A stretch of DNA of 64,000 nucleotides, taken from the NCBI RefSeq assembly GCF_009296265.1, contig NZ_WBJS01000001.1, forward strand, positions 434,001 through 498,000, given 5' to 3'. A program made the translations under genes and the position numbers. Below, piece by piece: positions 17,667 through 29,141 of the stretch. A model generated the notes under the pieces. The model was not told the origin of the DNA. It made no database searches and saw only the letters and a list, made by a program, of their open reading frames with translations. Positions within the stretch are counted from its first letter, which is position 1, and each line of letters opens with the position of its first letter. This DNA comes from Thioclava sp. JE_KL1 (GTDB taxonomy: Bacteria > Pseudomonadota > Alphaproteobacteria > Rhodobacterales > Rhodobacteraceae).

Positions 17667-17892
17667 GTCGGAACCTCAGATTTTGGAAAATATCGGTTCG
17701 GAAACGCAGGGGGCGTGGCGCAGTTCCTTGAAGTTTCCACGACTGAATTCACGGCTCCGATATGTCGATCGAAACGCGTGCGGCCCTTCCCCGAACCATT
17801 TCTTTGCACCGCATGCCCGGGAACCGTTTACGTTACGGCGCATTGAACCCGCTGGCGCGTCGCCGTTTCTTCCGCACATGGAGCCTCCCCCT

Positions 17893-19964
<2,072 letters not shown>

Positions 19965-19968
<4 letters not shown>

Positions 19969-21692
19969 CGGCGGCAGGCGATCGGCGGCCCCTTCGCTGG
20001 GGTGCGCATCCGGGGACGAATACTGACTGGGACTTCGCCATCTGGGCCCCTGCCGCAAAGCGCGCGGAGCTGGTGCTGGACGGATCGGTGCACGAAATGG
20101 GGCCAGTGGGCGACGGCGGCTGGCAGGTCTCAGTCGCGGCCCGCGACGGACTGCCCTACGCATTCCGCCTCGACGGCACCGACTACCCCGATCCGGCCGC
20201 ACGCCGCCAGCAAGGCGATGTTCACGGCCCCTCCCTGACCGTTGATCCGGCCCGTTTCGACTGGGGCGCGCCGTGGCAAGGGCGGCCATGGGACGAGGCG
20301 GTGATCCTCGAAATCCACATCGGCACCTTCACCCCCGAGGGCACGTTCGCTGCTGCCGCGGAACGCCTGCCCGAGCTGGCGGAGCTTGGCATCACGGCCA
20401 TCGAGATCATGCCGGTCTCGCAATTCCACGGCGCTCATGGCTGGGGCTATGACGGGGTTTTGCTGCGCGCGCCGCATCCCGCCTATGGCAGTCCCGACGA
20501 GATGCGCGCGTTCATCCGCTCGGCTCACAGCCACGGGATCATGGTGGTTCTTGATCTGGTGCTGAACCATTTCGGTCCGTTCGGGAACTACCTGCACGCC
20601 TATGCGCCTCAGACCTTCGGCGGGGAGGCCACCCCCTGGGGCGATGCGATCGACTTTACGCGACCCGAGGTACGCGCGCTGCTGCGCGACCCGGCGACGG
20701 GATGGATCGACGACTATCGGCTAGACGGGCTCCGGCTGGATGCGGTCCACGCGATCCGAGATCCGTCCAAGCCGCATTTCCTGATCGAGCTTTTGCAAAC
20801 GATCCGCGCGCAGGATCGGGGCCGTCCGATCCACCTGATCCTCGAAGACGAGCGCAACCTGCCCGATTTGCGCGACGCCGGTTACGACGCGCAGTGGAAC
20901 GACGATTGGCACAATGCGCTGCATGTCGCCCTGACCGGCGAGACGCAGGGTTATTACGCGGCCCATGGCGCCGATCCGTTCGGCGATCTGGCGCGGGCGA
21001 TGGCGCAGGGCCAGGTCGAGGAAGGCCAGACGCGGGCCGACGGGACGCAAGCGCGCGGCGCGCCCGCCGCCCATTTGCCATGGTCCGCTTTCGTGAACGC
21101 CAACCTCACCCATGACCAAGCGGGCAACCGTCCCGAGGGCGAACGCCTCCTGAGCCTTATCGGCGACGAGGCGGGTGCGGTGATCCATGCGCTGTTGTTG
21201 CTGATGCCCTTCACGCCGATGCTGTTCATGGGCGAAGAAGTCGGCTCGACCGCGCCCTTCCCCTTCTTCGCCGATCCGCCGCCGGACGCCGTCGCCGCAC
21301 TGCGCGCGGGCCGGACGAAAGAGCGGCAAGGCATCGGCTACGACACGGGGGCGATGATCGACCCCGCCTCTCCCGACACGCCGCGCCTGTGCTACCCTTA
21401 CGGTGACACCGGGCCGCGCGCGCAGGAGTGGCTGCGGCTGACGCGCGAACTTCTGAGCCTGCGCCGGGCGAATCTGCTGCCGCTTTTGCGCAGCGGCAAG
21501 ACCGGCCCCGGAGAGGTCACGCGCCACGGGGCGAAGGCCTTCCACGCGCGCTGGCCTTTCGCGGCGGGGACGCTCGATAGTCTCGTCAGCCTCGGGGCAC
21601 CGGCCTCCAATGCTGCACGCCGCGAGCCTGCGCTGTTCTCGATGGGCGACCCGCGCCGGGACGCCTTCGCCATCGACATGAGGATTGAGTGA
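19965..21692 (+). CDS. treZ: Malto-oligosyltrehalose trehalohydrolase TreZ
   Basis: The 575-residue GH13 enzyme releases trehalose from maltooligosyl-trehalose made by TreY. It has the N-terminal immunoglobulin-like region (WDFAIWAPAAKRAELVLDG), VLDLVLNHFGPFGNYL as region I and DGLRLDAVHAI as region II with the catalytic Asp. A late PFTPMLFMGEEVGS motif is typical of TreZ. It starts with GTG overlapping the glgX stop and overlaps treY in turn, so the three enzymes are translationally coupled. Confidence 0.94.
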
Positions 21693-23971
21693 TGCCGTCC
21701 GATCTGCCCGCTGCCACCGCCCACCCCATGATCGCGACCTACCGGCTGCAATTGCGAAACGGCATCGACTTCGCGGCTGCGAAAACCTTTCTGCCCTATC
21801 TCGCCGATCTTGGCGTGAGCCATCTCTACCTGTCGCCGATCTTCACTGCGACAGAAGGTTCGACCCACGGATACGACGTGGCCAATCCGCAGGAGATCGA
21901 CCCGGCGCTTGGCGGCGAGGACGGGTTTCGAGATCTCACTGACGCCGCGCAGGCGCTGGGGCTGGGCATCGTGCTCGACCTCGTGCCGAACCACACCGCT
22001 CTCTCACTCGACAATCCGTGGATGCGTGATGCGATGCGCCATGGCCCCGACTGCGCCTATGCCGATTACTTCGCGATAGACTGGTCGCAAAAACTGATCC
22101 TGCCTTTCCTGCCGGAGCCGCTCGACGACATGCTGGCGAGGGGCGAGCTGCGACTGACTGAGGATCACGGTGGCGCGGTGGAATGGGAAGGCGGCTGGCT
22201 TCCGCTCGCGCCCGGCACGGCGGCGCTGGGAGACATCGCTGCGGTCCTGACGCAACAGCACTGGCAGCTGCGCGACTGGACGCGCGAACGCGGCGCGCTC
22301 TCGCATCGGCGCTTCTTCAACGTCACCGGGCTGATCGGGATGCGCATCGAGGATCCGGCGGTATTCGCCGCGATGACCGAGCTGCCCGCGCGACTGGTGC
22401 GCGAGGGGTTCGCCCACGGGCTGCGGATCGACCATATCGACGGGCTGGCCGATCCCGCCACCTATCTCGAGCGGCTACGCCAGACGGTGGGCGATGCGGT
22501 CCCGATCTGGGTCGAAAAGATCCTGACCGGCGACGAGGCGATGCCACCTGCGTGGCAGACCGACGGCACCACGGGTTACGAGGCGGGACGCCAGATTTGC
22601 CGCCTGCTCACCGAACCCGACGGCTTCGCGCGGCTCGACACGCTTTGGCGCGACCGCACCGGCGGCTGCGACGATTACGAGACGATGTGCCGCGAGGCGC
22701 GCGCGCAGGTGATCCCCGAAGACCTCGCCGCGGAGTTGCACCAGCCGATCGACCTCGCGCAGGCGGCGCTCGTCGTGGATCGGCTCGATCCGCCCGATGC
22801 CGAGACGCTGCGCGAGGCGATGCTGGCGCTGCTGATTTTCTTCCCGCGCTATCGAACCTATATCACCACGCCGCCCGCGACGCCCGAGGACCGCGCCATC
22901 ATCGAAGAGACGGTGGAAGCCGCGGCAGAGACCTTGCCGCAGCGCGAGGCGCTCGATCTGCTCGCCGGGCTGCTGCTCGACGGGAAGGACAAGCCGAGCC
23001 TCGAGTTCCGCATCCGGTTCCAGCAGGTCACGGGCGCGGTGGTGGCGAAGGCGCAGGAGGACACGGCCTTCTTCCGCCACACCCGTTATCTCGCTGCCAA
23101 TGAGGTCGGCGCGGAACCCGACACACCGCTGCTGGATGCGGAAGGGTTGAACGCGTGGTTCTCCAGCGCACAGGGCCAGCGGGATACGGCGCTGACGCTC
23201 ACCTCCAGCCATGACACGAAACGCGCTGAAGATACACGGATGCGGATCGCCGCGATCTCTCATCATCCCGAGACCTTCGCCGCTTTGTTCGATACCGCGA
23301 TGCAAGACGCCGCACTCTCGGATGCCGGTTTCGTCTGGTATGCCACGCAGAGCCTTCTGGGCATCTGGGACGACCCAGCGCCCGGTCCGGACCTGTGCGA
23401 GCGCCTGACCGAGCACCTGCGCAAAGCGCTGCGCGAGGGCGGGGAGATCACGCGCTGGTCCTTCCCCGATATCGAAGCCGAGGACGCCGCCTTGGACGCA
23501 GCGCGGCGCATTTGCGCGGCATGGGAGGCGCAGCCGCCGGCCGAGCTCGCGCCCCTGATCGCGACGGGACAACGGATGTCGCTGCTGCAACTGGCACTGA
23601 AGATGATGCTGCCCGGCATATCCGACATCTACCAGCGCGGGGAGCGCGCGCTCTACGAATTGACCGATCCCGACAATCGCCGCCCTTTCGCTTTGCCGGA
23701 AACCCTGACGTCCTTCGAGCAGGCGAAATCGGACGCCACCCGGCGCCTTCTGAAGCTGCGACGACAGGCGGAGGACGTGTTCCGCGCAGGCACCGCCGAG
23801 GCGGCAGAGCGTGACGAAATCTTTACGCTCACCCGTCGCGCGGGCGGGCGCGAAATCACCCTGCGCTTCCGTCGTAACCTTCGCGATCTGAGCGATGGCG
23901 TGTTCTTCGAGATTCGCGATTCGGCAGCAGAGGACACTGCCACCCGCCTCGCATTTCCGCCGCCTGCCTAA
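21692..23971 (+). CDS. treY: Malto-oligosyltrehalose synthase TreY
   Basis: The 759-residue GH13 intramolecular transglucosidase turns the reducing end of maltooligosaccharides into an alpha,alpha-1,1 trehalosyl end. Visible motifs are YRLQLRNGIDF and THGYDVANPQEIDPALGG at the N-terminus, IVLDLVPNHTAL as region I and LRIDHIDGLADP as region II. The late TSSHDTKRAEDTRMR is diagnostic of TreY. The ATG at 21692 overlaps the treZ stop (TGATG); a GTG three bases earlier is an alternative. With GlgX and TreZ this makes a complete route from glycogen to trehalose, a stress solute. Confidence 0.95.
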   Translation: MPSDLPAATAHPMIATYRLQLRNGIDFAAAKTFLPYLADLGVSHLYLSPIFTATEGSTHGYDVANPQEIDPALGGEDGFRDLTDAAQALGLGIVLDLVPNHTALSLDNPWMRDAMRHGPDCAYADYFAIDWSQKLILPFLPEPLDDMLARGELRLTEDHGGAVEWEGGWLPLAPGTAALGDIAAVLTQQHWQLRDWTRERGALSHRRFFNVTGLIGMRIEDPAVFAAMTELPARLVREGFAHGLRIDHIDGLADPATYLERLRQTVGDAVPIWVEKILTGDEAMPPAWQTDGTTGYEAGRQICRLLTEPDGFARLDTLWRDRTGGCDDYETMCREARAQVIPEDLAAELHQPIDLAQAALVVDRLDPPDAETLREAMLALLIFFPRYRTYITTPPATPEDRAIIEETVEAAAETLPQREALDLLAGLLLDGKDKPSLEFRIRFQQVTGAVVAKAQEDTAFFRHTRYLAANEVGAEPDTPLLDAEGLNAWFSSAQGQRDTALTLTSSHDTKRAEDTRMRIAAISHHPETFAALFDTAMQDAALSDAGFVWYATQSLLGIWDDPAPGPDLCERLTEHLRKALREGGEITRWSFPDIEAEDAALDAARRICAAWEAQPPAELAPLIATGQRMSLLQLALKMMLPGISDIYQRGERALYELTDPDNRRPFALPETLTSFEQAKSDATRRLLKLRRQAEDVFRAGTAEAAERDEIFTLTRRAGGREITLRFRRNLRDLSDGVFFEIRDSAAEDTATRLAFPPPA

Positions 23972-24000
23972 TTGATCGGCGGATTGGCGCGACCTGTTTT

Positions 24001-24030
24001 TTGACACATCGCACGAGACCGTCCCCTAGA
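24001..24030 (+). promoter_or_regulatory. Candidate promoter of the GlgC-like gene
   Basis: A perfect TTGACA at 24001-24006 is followed after 18 bp by CCTAGA (24025-24030), a poor -10. It lies in the 221-bp gap after treY, so the GlgC-like gene may have its own promoter besides read-through. The -10 is weak, hence the low confidence. Confidence 0.3.
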
Positions 24031-24192
24031 CTCAAAGGGTTATCGAGCAGCTCTCGAAATGGTCAAAAAACACACGCGAAAATCTTACCGCGAACCGGCG
24101 GAAATCCGGGAACTGCGGACCCGTTTCATGGCTTTCATTTTTGAAAAGCGTTAAGCTTATTTATGTCGCAGCGTCACGGGGGAGGAGCTCTG

Positions 24193-25305
24193 ATGCTGAC
24201 TCAGAAAAGACCCAATTTATTGAACGGCTGTCTTCCCATGGTCTTGGCCGGCGGGCGCGGAAAGCGTCTGTACGAGCTGACCGAGGAGAGTTGCAAACCC
24301 GCCCTGCCCTTCGGCGCTGGCGGCCAGCGGTTGGTGGATTTCACTCTTGCTTCGCTGCGTGCTGCCGGGTTCACACGGGCGATCATCGCGACGCAATATC
24401 GTCCTGCGCCGCTGATCCGGCACCTGCGCGACAGATGGGCGGATGCCTTCCCCGACGGTTTGCTCATCCGCGATGCGACGCGGCTCTCGCGCGGCGGCTA
24501 CCGTGGCACGGCCCATGCGCTTCTCGCCAATCTCAACCTGCTCGAGCGCGAAGGCGTTAACGACGTTCTGGTGATGCCCGCCGATCAGATTTGCGACATC
24601 GATCTGCGTCCGTTCATCCAGCGCCATCGCCTGAGTGACGCGCCCGCGACGCTGGTCGCCGCAACGCTTTCATCCTCGGATGCGGAGCATCATTCGGTGC
24701 TGGAGGTCGCGCGAGACGGGCATGTCAGCGCGCTCACCCATCGCCCGAGCGCGCCCGCCGAGATCGGCGAAAGCTCGGGTCGCAGCCTAGTTGCCACGGG
24801 GATCTACCTTTTCAAGACCGCATGGCTTCGCAAGGAACTGCCGGAGCTGTCGCGGGGCCGGTTCGATATTTCGATCGAGGCCGACCTGCTGGAAGCCGCG
24901 CTGCGCGAGAAAGCTCTGCAAGCCTACCGTCTGCCGCGCAGCGACACCGGCCGCGAAGCCTATTGGCGCGATATCGACACGCTCGACGACTACCGCTCAG
25001 CGCTTCTGGATTTCGCGGCCCCACAAGGCGGCACGACACGGGGAAGCCCGCCGCTGAGCTGCCTCCATCTCGAGGCGCAGCCGGGCGTCATCGGGGTCGG
25101 TCGGCGCTCCGCGTTGACCGCAAAAGGGGCTGTCTCGCGCGATTGCCACCTGACCGATACGCTGCTGGCGCCCGATGTCTCGTTGCCAGCCGGAACTATA
25201 GTCGAAGGGATCGGACGCACGAATATGCGCTGGTTCCGCCGCAGCGGCGACACCAACCTGATCACGCAGGCGATGGTCGATCGCTCCAGAGAGCGGCTGC
25301 ACTAG
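24193..25305 (+). CDS. Short, divergent ADP-glucose pyrophosphorylase-like nucleotidyltransferase
   Basis: The 370-residue protein keeps the sugar-nucleotide pyrophosphorylase core: VLAGGRGKRLYELTEESCKP (triphosphate loop and lysine), YRGTAHAL, the metal Asp in MPADQICDIDL, and AYWRDIDTLDDY, which matches the GlgC GYWRDVGT block. It is about 50 residues shorter than usual GlgC. The middle FEEKP-type block is replaced by THRPSAP, and the C-terminal beta-helix is short. It would activate glucose-1-P to ADP- or another NDP-glucose, but altered regulation or specificity is plausible. GGAGGAG precedes the ATG at 24193. It follows the trehalose operon and ends in a strong terminator. Confidence 0.78.
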   Translation: MLTQKRPNLLNGCLPMVLAGGRGKRLYELTEESCKPALPFGAGGQRLVDFTLASLRAAGFTRAIIATQYRPAPLIRHLRDRWADAFPDGLLIRDATRLSRGGYRGTAHALLANLNLLEREGVNDVLVMPADQICDIDLRPFIQRHRLSDAPATLVAATLSSSDAEHHSVLEVARDGHVSALTHRPSAPAEIGESSGRSLVATGIYLFKTAWLRKELPELSRGRFDISIEADLLEAALREKALQAYRLPRSDTGREAYWRDIDTLDDYRSALLDFAAPQGGTTRGSPPLSCLHLEAQPGVIGVGRRSALTAKGAVSRDCHLTDTLLAPDVSLPAGTIVEGIGRTNMRWFRRSGDTNLITQAMVDRSRERLH

Positions 25306-25328
25306 CTGCCAATGCCGAGACGCTTTCG

Positions 25329-25359
25329 GGCGCGGACCTTCAGCGGTCCGCGCCTTTTT
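25329..25359 (+). terminator. Intrinsic terminator after the GlgC-like gene
   Basis: A 10-bp perfect stem (GGCGCGGACC/GGTCCGCGCC) with loop TTCAGC is followed by five T residues. It separates the GlgC-like gene from the convergent glycosyltransferase gene. Confidence 0.88.
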
Positions 25360-25369
25360 CATTTCAGCG

Positions 25370-26512
25370 CTATTCCACCGCCAGCCTGACACCGACCTCT
25401 CCCGGCGGCAGGTCGTCCGGCGCGAAATCGACCTCGGGCGCTGGCTCCGAGAGCCCCGCCATGCACATGCGATAGAGCTCTTCGTAACGGTCGACCATCC
25501 GCTCCACCCCGAAGCGGGCGACCGCCCGGTCGCGCACGAATTGTCGGTCGCAGTTCATCGCCTTGCGTGCAGCACTCGCGAGCGCGGACACGTCGCCTGC
25601 GGGAACAATCACGCCCGCCTCGCCAACGACCTCGCGTACCGCGCCGGAGTCGAAGGCAGCGACGGGCACACCGCATGACATCGCCTCGGCTGCGGCGAGC
25701 CCGAAGGGCTCATCCCAGACCGGCGTGAAGAAGCAGACCGACGCCCTGGCGACCTCGGCGCTCAGGTCCTCCGCCGTCAGATTGCCCCCATAGGTGATCT
25801 GCGAGCCGAGATAGGGCGCGATGGTGCCGTCGAAATACGCACGATCCTCGATTGGCCCGTAAATCCGCAGCGGCACTTCCGCGATCCGCGCGGCCTTCAC
25901 CGCCTCGGCGGTGCCCTTGTTGGGAGTGATGCGCCCGAACCAGACCGCCGAGCCATCGGCATGAGGGCAGAAGCCCCAGACGCCGGTGTCGATCCCGTTT
26001 GGCACGACATGGAAGGACAGATCGCAGTCGGGCTTGGCCCAACGCTCTCGTTGCGCCCCCGTGCAAACGGTGAAACGACACCATGGCGCGCGGGCATCGT
26101 GGACGGCGTCGCGCAGCGTCTCGAGGGGCGGCACATGCAGGGACGTCAGCATCGCGATCCGTTCTCGCCGTGCCAGCCGCGGCGGATAGCGGTGCAGCGA
26201 ATTGTTGTGAATGATATCGAAGCCACCCGTCTCCAACTTCTGCAGGATGCCCGCGAAGGCGCTGTCGAGATGGGTATCGGGCACATCGGACTCGCGGCCG
26301 CCTTTCGACGGATAGGCACTGTCGACATGGTGCTCCGTGACCGGATACAGCTCCACCCCTTCGGGCGGCTGACTGTCGCCCGACGCAAACAGTGTCACCT
26401 CATGCCCTCGCGCGACGAGGGCGCCTGCGAGCGCGTAGGAATGAGCCTCCATCCCACCCATGAAGGGCGCCGAAATGGGGTGACGAATTGGGGAAATGAT
26501 AGCGATGCGCAT
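25370..26512 (-). CDS. Glycosyltransferase family 4
   Basis: The 380-residue GT-B enzyme moves a sugar from an NDP-sugar. The N-terminal fold starts MRIAIISPIRHP and has the acceptor-side loop FMGGMEAHSYALAGAL. The donor half has WFGRITPNKGTAEAVKAAR and the GT4 EX7E-like signature EPFGLAAAEAMSCGVPVAA. The ATG at 26512 follows GGGAGG. It converges on the GlgC-like gene. Genes of this type near trehalose/glycogen loci can make glucosylated metabolites or glycans; the product is not known here. Confidence 0.85.
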   Translation of the reverse strand: MRIAIISPIRHPISAPFMGGMEAHSYALAGALVARGHEVTLFASGDSQPPEGVELYPVTEHHVDSAYPSKGGRESDVPDTHLDSAFAGILQKLETGGFDIIHNNSLHRYPPRLARRERIAMLTSLHVPPLETLRDAVHDARAPWCRFTVCTGAQRERWAKPDCDLSFHVVPNGIDTGVWGFCPHADGSAVWFGRITPNKGTAEAVKAARIAEVPLRIYGPIEDRAYFDGTIAPYLGSQITYGGNLTAEDLSAEVARASVCFFTPVWDEPFGLAAAEAMSCGVPVAAFDSGAVREVVGEAGVIVPAGDVSALASAARKAMNCDRQFVRDRAVARFGVERMVDRYEELYRMCMAGLSEPAPEVDFAPDDLPPGEVGVRLAVE

Positions 26513-26689
26513 GTGCCTCCCTTCCCGGAAACGCATGGGCTCCGGGCGATGAACGGGCTGTTTCGGTAATGGGACTTCAATCGTATCGTGTAGGGGAACC
26601 AATGGGTGCGACGCTTGTTCCTGCATCGCGGAGCCGATCATGCAGAAAGTCTCGGCTGTTGCCCGATTTCCCCCCGGGGGTCGCGCGCG

Positions 26690-27634
26690 TCAGTACCCGT
26701 CGAGCGGCAGCTTCATGTCGATGATGAGCCAGCCATCCTCATAGCGGCGCTCTTTCTCCGCGCGCAGTTGCATGGCCGAGGCGAGGATCAGGCGCGAGCC
26801 GAAGCCCTGTTCGGCGGCCGCGTCGTAATCCGGGACCTGCTCTTTCCAGGTGAGGTGAACGCCGTTCTCATAGGGCTCCCACGTCACATTGATCTGGCCG
26901 TCCACGGATCTCAGCGCGCCGTATTTGGCGGAGTTTGTCACCCATTCATGCAAGATCAAGGCCAGCGAGGTCAGCGCCCGCGCGGGGATCATCACTTCTG
27001 CGCCCGACAGCAGAATGGTTTGCTCGGCGCGCGCCGGCGCAAGCACCCGCTCCAACAGCCCGCCGAGCGCAACCGGCTGGGTGCTGTCCGTTCGCAGCAT
27101 CATGGAATGCGCGCGATCGAGGGCGGTCACGCGGCCGCGCAACTCGTCCAGCATCTCCTCTTTGGTTTCGCTCGCGCGGGCCGCGCTGGAAATCATTGCG
27201 GAGACGAGCGCGAAGAGGTTCTTGATGCGGTGGTTCATCTCGGCGAGGTGCAGCTCGCGCTCGGCCAGCAACTCCTGCTCGGAGGTGATGTCGAAACTGA
27301 CCCCGATGACTTTGCGCTGGCCCGCCTGCGCGCGGTATTTTCCGACGCCACGAATCCAGCGCTGCTCGCCGGAGGGAAGGATGATCCGGAAGACCTCGTC
27401 ATAGATGTCACCCTCGCTCACGGCGCCGTCGAGCGCCGAGAAGACACGCGCGCGGTCCTCCTCGACCTCCCGTGTCCGCACTGCGTCCTGCAAGTCCATC
27501 TCTCCCTCGGAGATGTCGAAGAGCAGACGACACGGCTCGTCGATTACCAATCGGCGCGCCTCGACCGAGAATTCCCAGCGGCCGATCCCGGCAATGCCGA
27601 ATGCGTCCTCGAGGCCGATGGGGGGAAGCGACAT
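26690..27634 (-). CDS. PAS sensor, HWE/HisKA_2-family histidine kinase (orphan)
   Basis: The 314-residue soluble kinase has an N-terminal PAS_3-like domain (EVFRIILPSGEQRWIRGVGKY, ending GVSFDITSEQE). A HisKA_2 dimerisation helix with the phospho-His follows (LAEMNHRIKNLFALVSAMI). The ATPase domain has LHEWVTNSAKYGAL and the WxE motif (LTWKEQ) that defines the HWE class. No membrane segment is seen and no response regulator is adjacent. Such kinases in alphaproteobacteria often feed the general stress (PhyR-type) pathway or sense light or redox state; no flavin-binding Cys motif of LOV domains was seen. The start at 27634 lacks a strong ribosome site, so it is less certain. Confidence 0.82.
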   Translation of the reverse strand: MSLPPIGLEDAFGIAGIGRWEFSVEARRLVIDEPCRLLFDISEGEMDLQDAVRTREVEEDRARVFSALDGAVSEGDIYDEVFRIILPSGEQRWIRGVGKYRAQAGQRKVIGVSFDITSEQELLAERELHLAEMNHRIKNLFALVSAMISSAARASETKEEMLDELRGRVTALDRAHSMMLRTDSTQPVALGGLLERVLAPARAEQTILLSGAEVMIPARALTSLALILHEWVTNSAKYGALRSVDGQINVTWEPYENGVHLTWKEQVPDYDAAAEQGFGSRLILASAMQLRAEKERRYEDGWLIIDMKLPLDGY

Positions 27635-27867
27635 GCTGGGGAAACCTCGATACTGACGATGTGCGGGGGAGGATGAGCGGAGCGCGGAGCCGAATGGCCC
27701 GGCCCGACACAGTGACCTTTCCTCTGACCGAGTCAACTGCTGTAAACCGCCAGCCCCCGGCACCTATGCCCCCGGCACGGCTCAGACTTCCTGAAGTTCC
27801 TGATGCTTCTTGGTTTCGCCGCGACGACGGCGCGCAAAGGCCTAACCGCCGGATCCGCCCCGGAGGC

Positions 27868-29127
27868 TTAGACCCCTGCGAAAAGCGGCGCGCCGATATA
27901 GGAGCCTTTCGGCGCGGCAGGCGGCACCCAGAACAGGCCGGATCCGGTGTGGGAGATGTATTCATTCAGCAGATCCGACGCGCCAAGCCGCCGCTGCAGC
28001 GCCTCGAAATGCGCAGGGTCGTTCTGGTAGCTGATGAAGAACAGCCCCGCATCGAGCCGCCCGACCGCATTCAGCCCGCCGGTGAAGTTGTAGCCGCGCC
28101 GCAGGATGCGGATGCCGTCATTGGTTTCATGCGCCGACAGCCGAATATGCGCATGCGTCGGGATCACCGACTCGCCTTGCGCGTTCTTCGCCTTGAAATC
28201 GGGCGTGTCGAATTCGTTCTCTCCGGTCAGCGGCGCGCCGGTGAGCTTGTGCCGCCCGAAGACGTCATTCTGGTGGCTGACCTGCGCGTTGTCCCAGTTC
28301 TCGATATGCATCTCGATCCGGCGCATGACCTGATAGGTGCCGCCATGCTGCCAGTCGGGACCGTCATTGGCCCAGACATGCTGCGCAAACTGGTCGGGCG
28401 TGGTGATATTGCGGGTGCCGTCGCGATAGCCAAAGAGGTTGCGCGGCGTCTCCTGCCCTGCCCCGGCCGAGGCGCGCCCGAAGCCGAGCTGGGTCCAGCG
28501 CACCGTCGCGGCGCCCGTGCGTTTCGCGATCCGCGCGAGGATGCGCACCGCGTGATAGGCGACCTGCGGATCGTCGACGCAGGCCTGCAGCGAGAGATCG
28601 CCGCCGCTGATCTCGGGGCGCAGCGCGTCCGAGGGAAGATCGGCCAGCGGACGCAGATGCGGCGGGGCCTTCGCCGCCAGCCCCATCTCCTTGGAGAAGA
28701 CGCGCGGGCCAAGGCCCACGGTCACCGTCAGCCCTGCCGGACCAAGCCCAAGCGCCTCGCCGGTCTCGAGCGCGGTGGCCGTGTCGCGGTCGGGCTCTGC
28801 CGGACCGACCGGCTGCCCTTCCATCATCAGCCCGATCGAGGCCGACCAGCGCGCGAGCAGCACTTGCAGCGCGCGCGGATCGGTCCCGGTCAGGTCGAAG
28901 GCCATGGCCATCAGATGCTGCTGCGGCGGCGTGGCGATCCCGGCCTGCGGCCCGGTGCCGTAAAAGGCGTAGCGCCTCTGGTCCGGATCGGGCATGGCGT
29001 CGGGCGCAACCTTGCCGGTCTCCGCCGCCTGCCCCGCCGTGGCGATGGTGCCGCCAAGCGCTGCCGCGCCCAGAAACAGCCCACGCCGCGACAGTCCTGC
29101 CGGTTTATCGTCTTGCCCGCGCATCAT
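27868..29127 (-). CDS. efeB: Dyp-type heme peroxidase EfeB (Tat-exported)
   Basis: The 419-residue periplasmic peroxidase belongs to the EfeUOB iron uptake system, where it is thought to oxidise Fe(II) or release iron from heme. A Tat signal is at the N-terminus (SRRGLFLGAAALGG). The Dyp signature GYRDGTRNI carries the distal Asp, and a late RRGYNFTGG region carries the typical C-terminal motif. Two ATG codons adjoin (29127 and 29124); the second is better spaced from GGAGG. It is the last gene of the efe operon, 14 bp after efeO. Confidence 0.93.
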   Translation of the reverse strand: MMRGQDDKPAGLSRRGLFLGAAALGGTIATAGQAAETGKVAPDAMPDPDQRRYAFYGTGPQAGIATPPQQHLMAMAFDLTGTDPRALQVLLARWSASIGLMMEGQPVGPAEPDRDTATALETGEALGLGPAGLTVTVGLGPRVFSKEMGLAAKAPPHLRPLADLPSDALRPEISGGDLSLQACVDDPQVAYHAVRILARIAKRTGAATVRWTQLGFGRASAGAGQETPRNLFGYRDGTRNITTPDQFAQHVWANDGPDWQHGGTYQVMRRIEMHIENWDNAQVSHQNDVFGRHKLTGAPLTGENEFDTPDFKAKNAQGESVIPTHAHIRLSAHETNDGIRILRRGYNFTGGLNAVGRLDAGLFFISYQNDPAHFEALQRRLGASDLLNEYISHTGSGLFWVPPAAPKGSYIGAPLFAGV

Positions 29128-29141
29128 GGCCTCCTTCGTCT

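Noticed and set aside
17667-17892. GGAAC motifs between katA and glgX considered as EcfG (general stress) promoters
   Set aside because: No GTT-type -10 at the required 16-17 bp spacing on either strand.
22475-24007. A 510-codon open frame antisense to treY
   Set aside because: Same mirror-frame pattern, with no ribosome site or motif.
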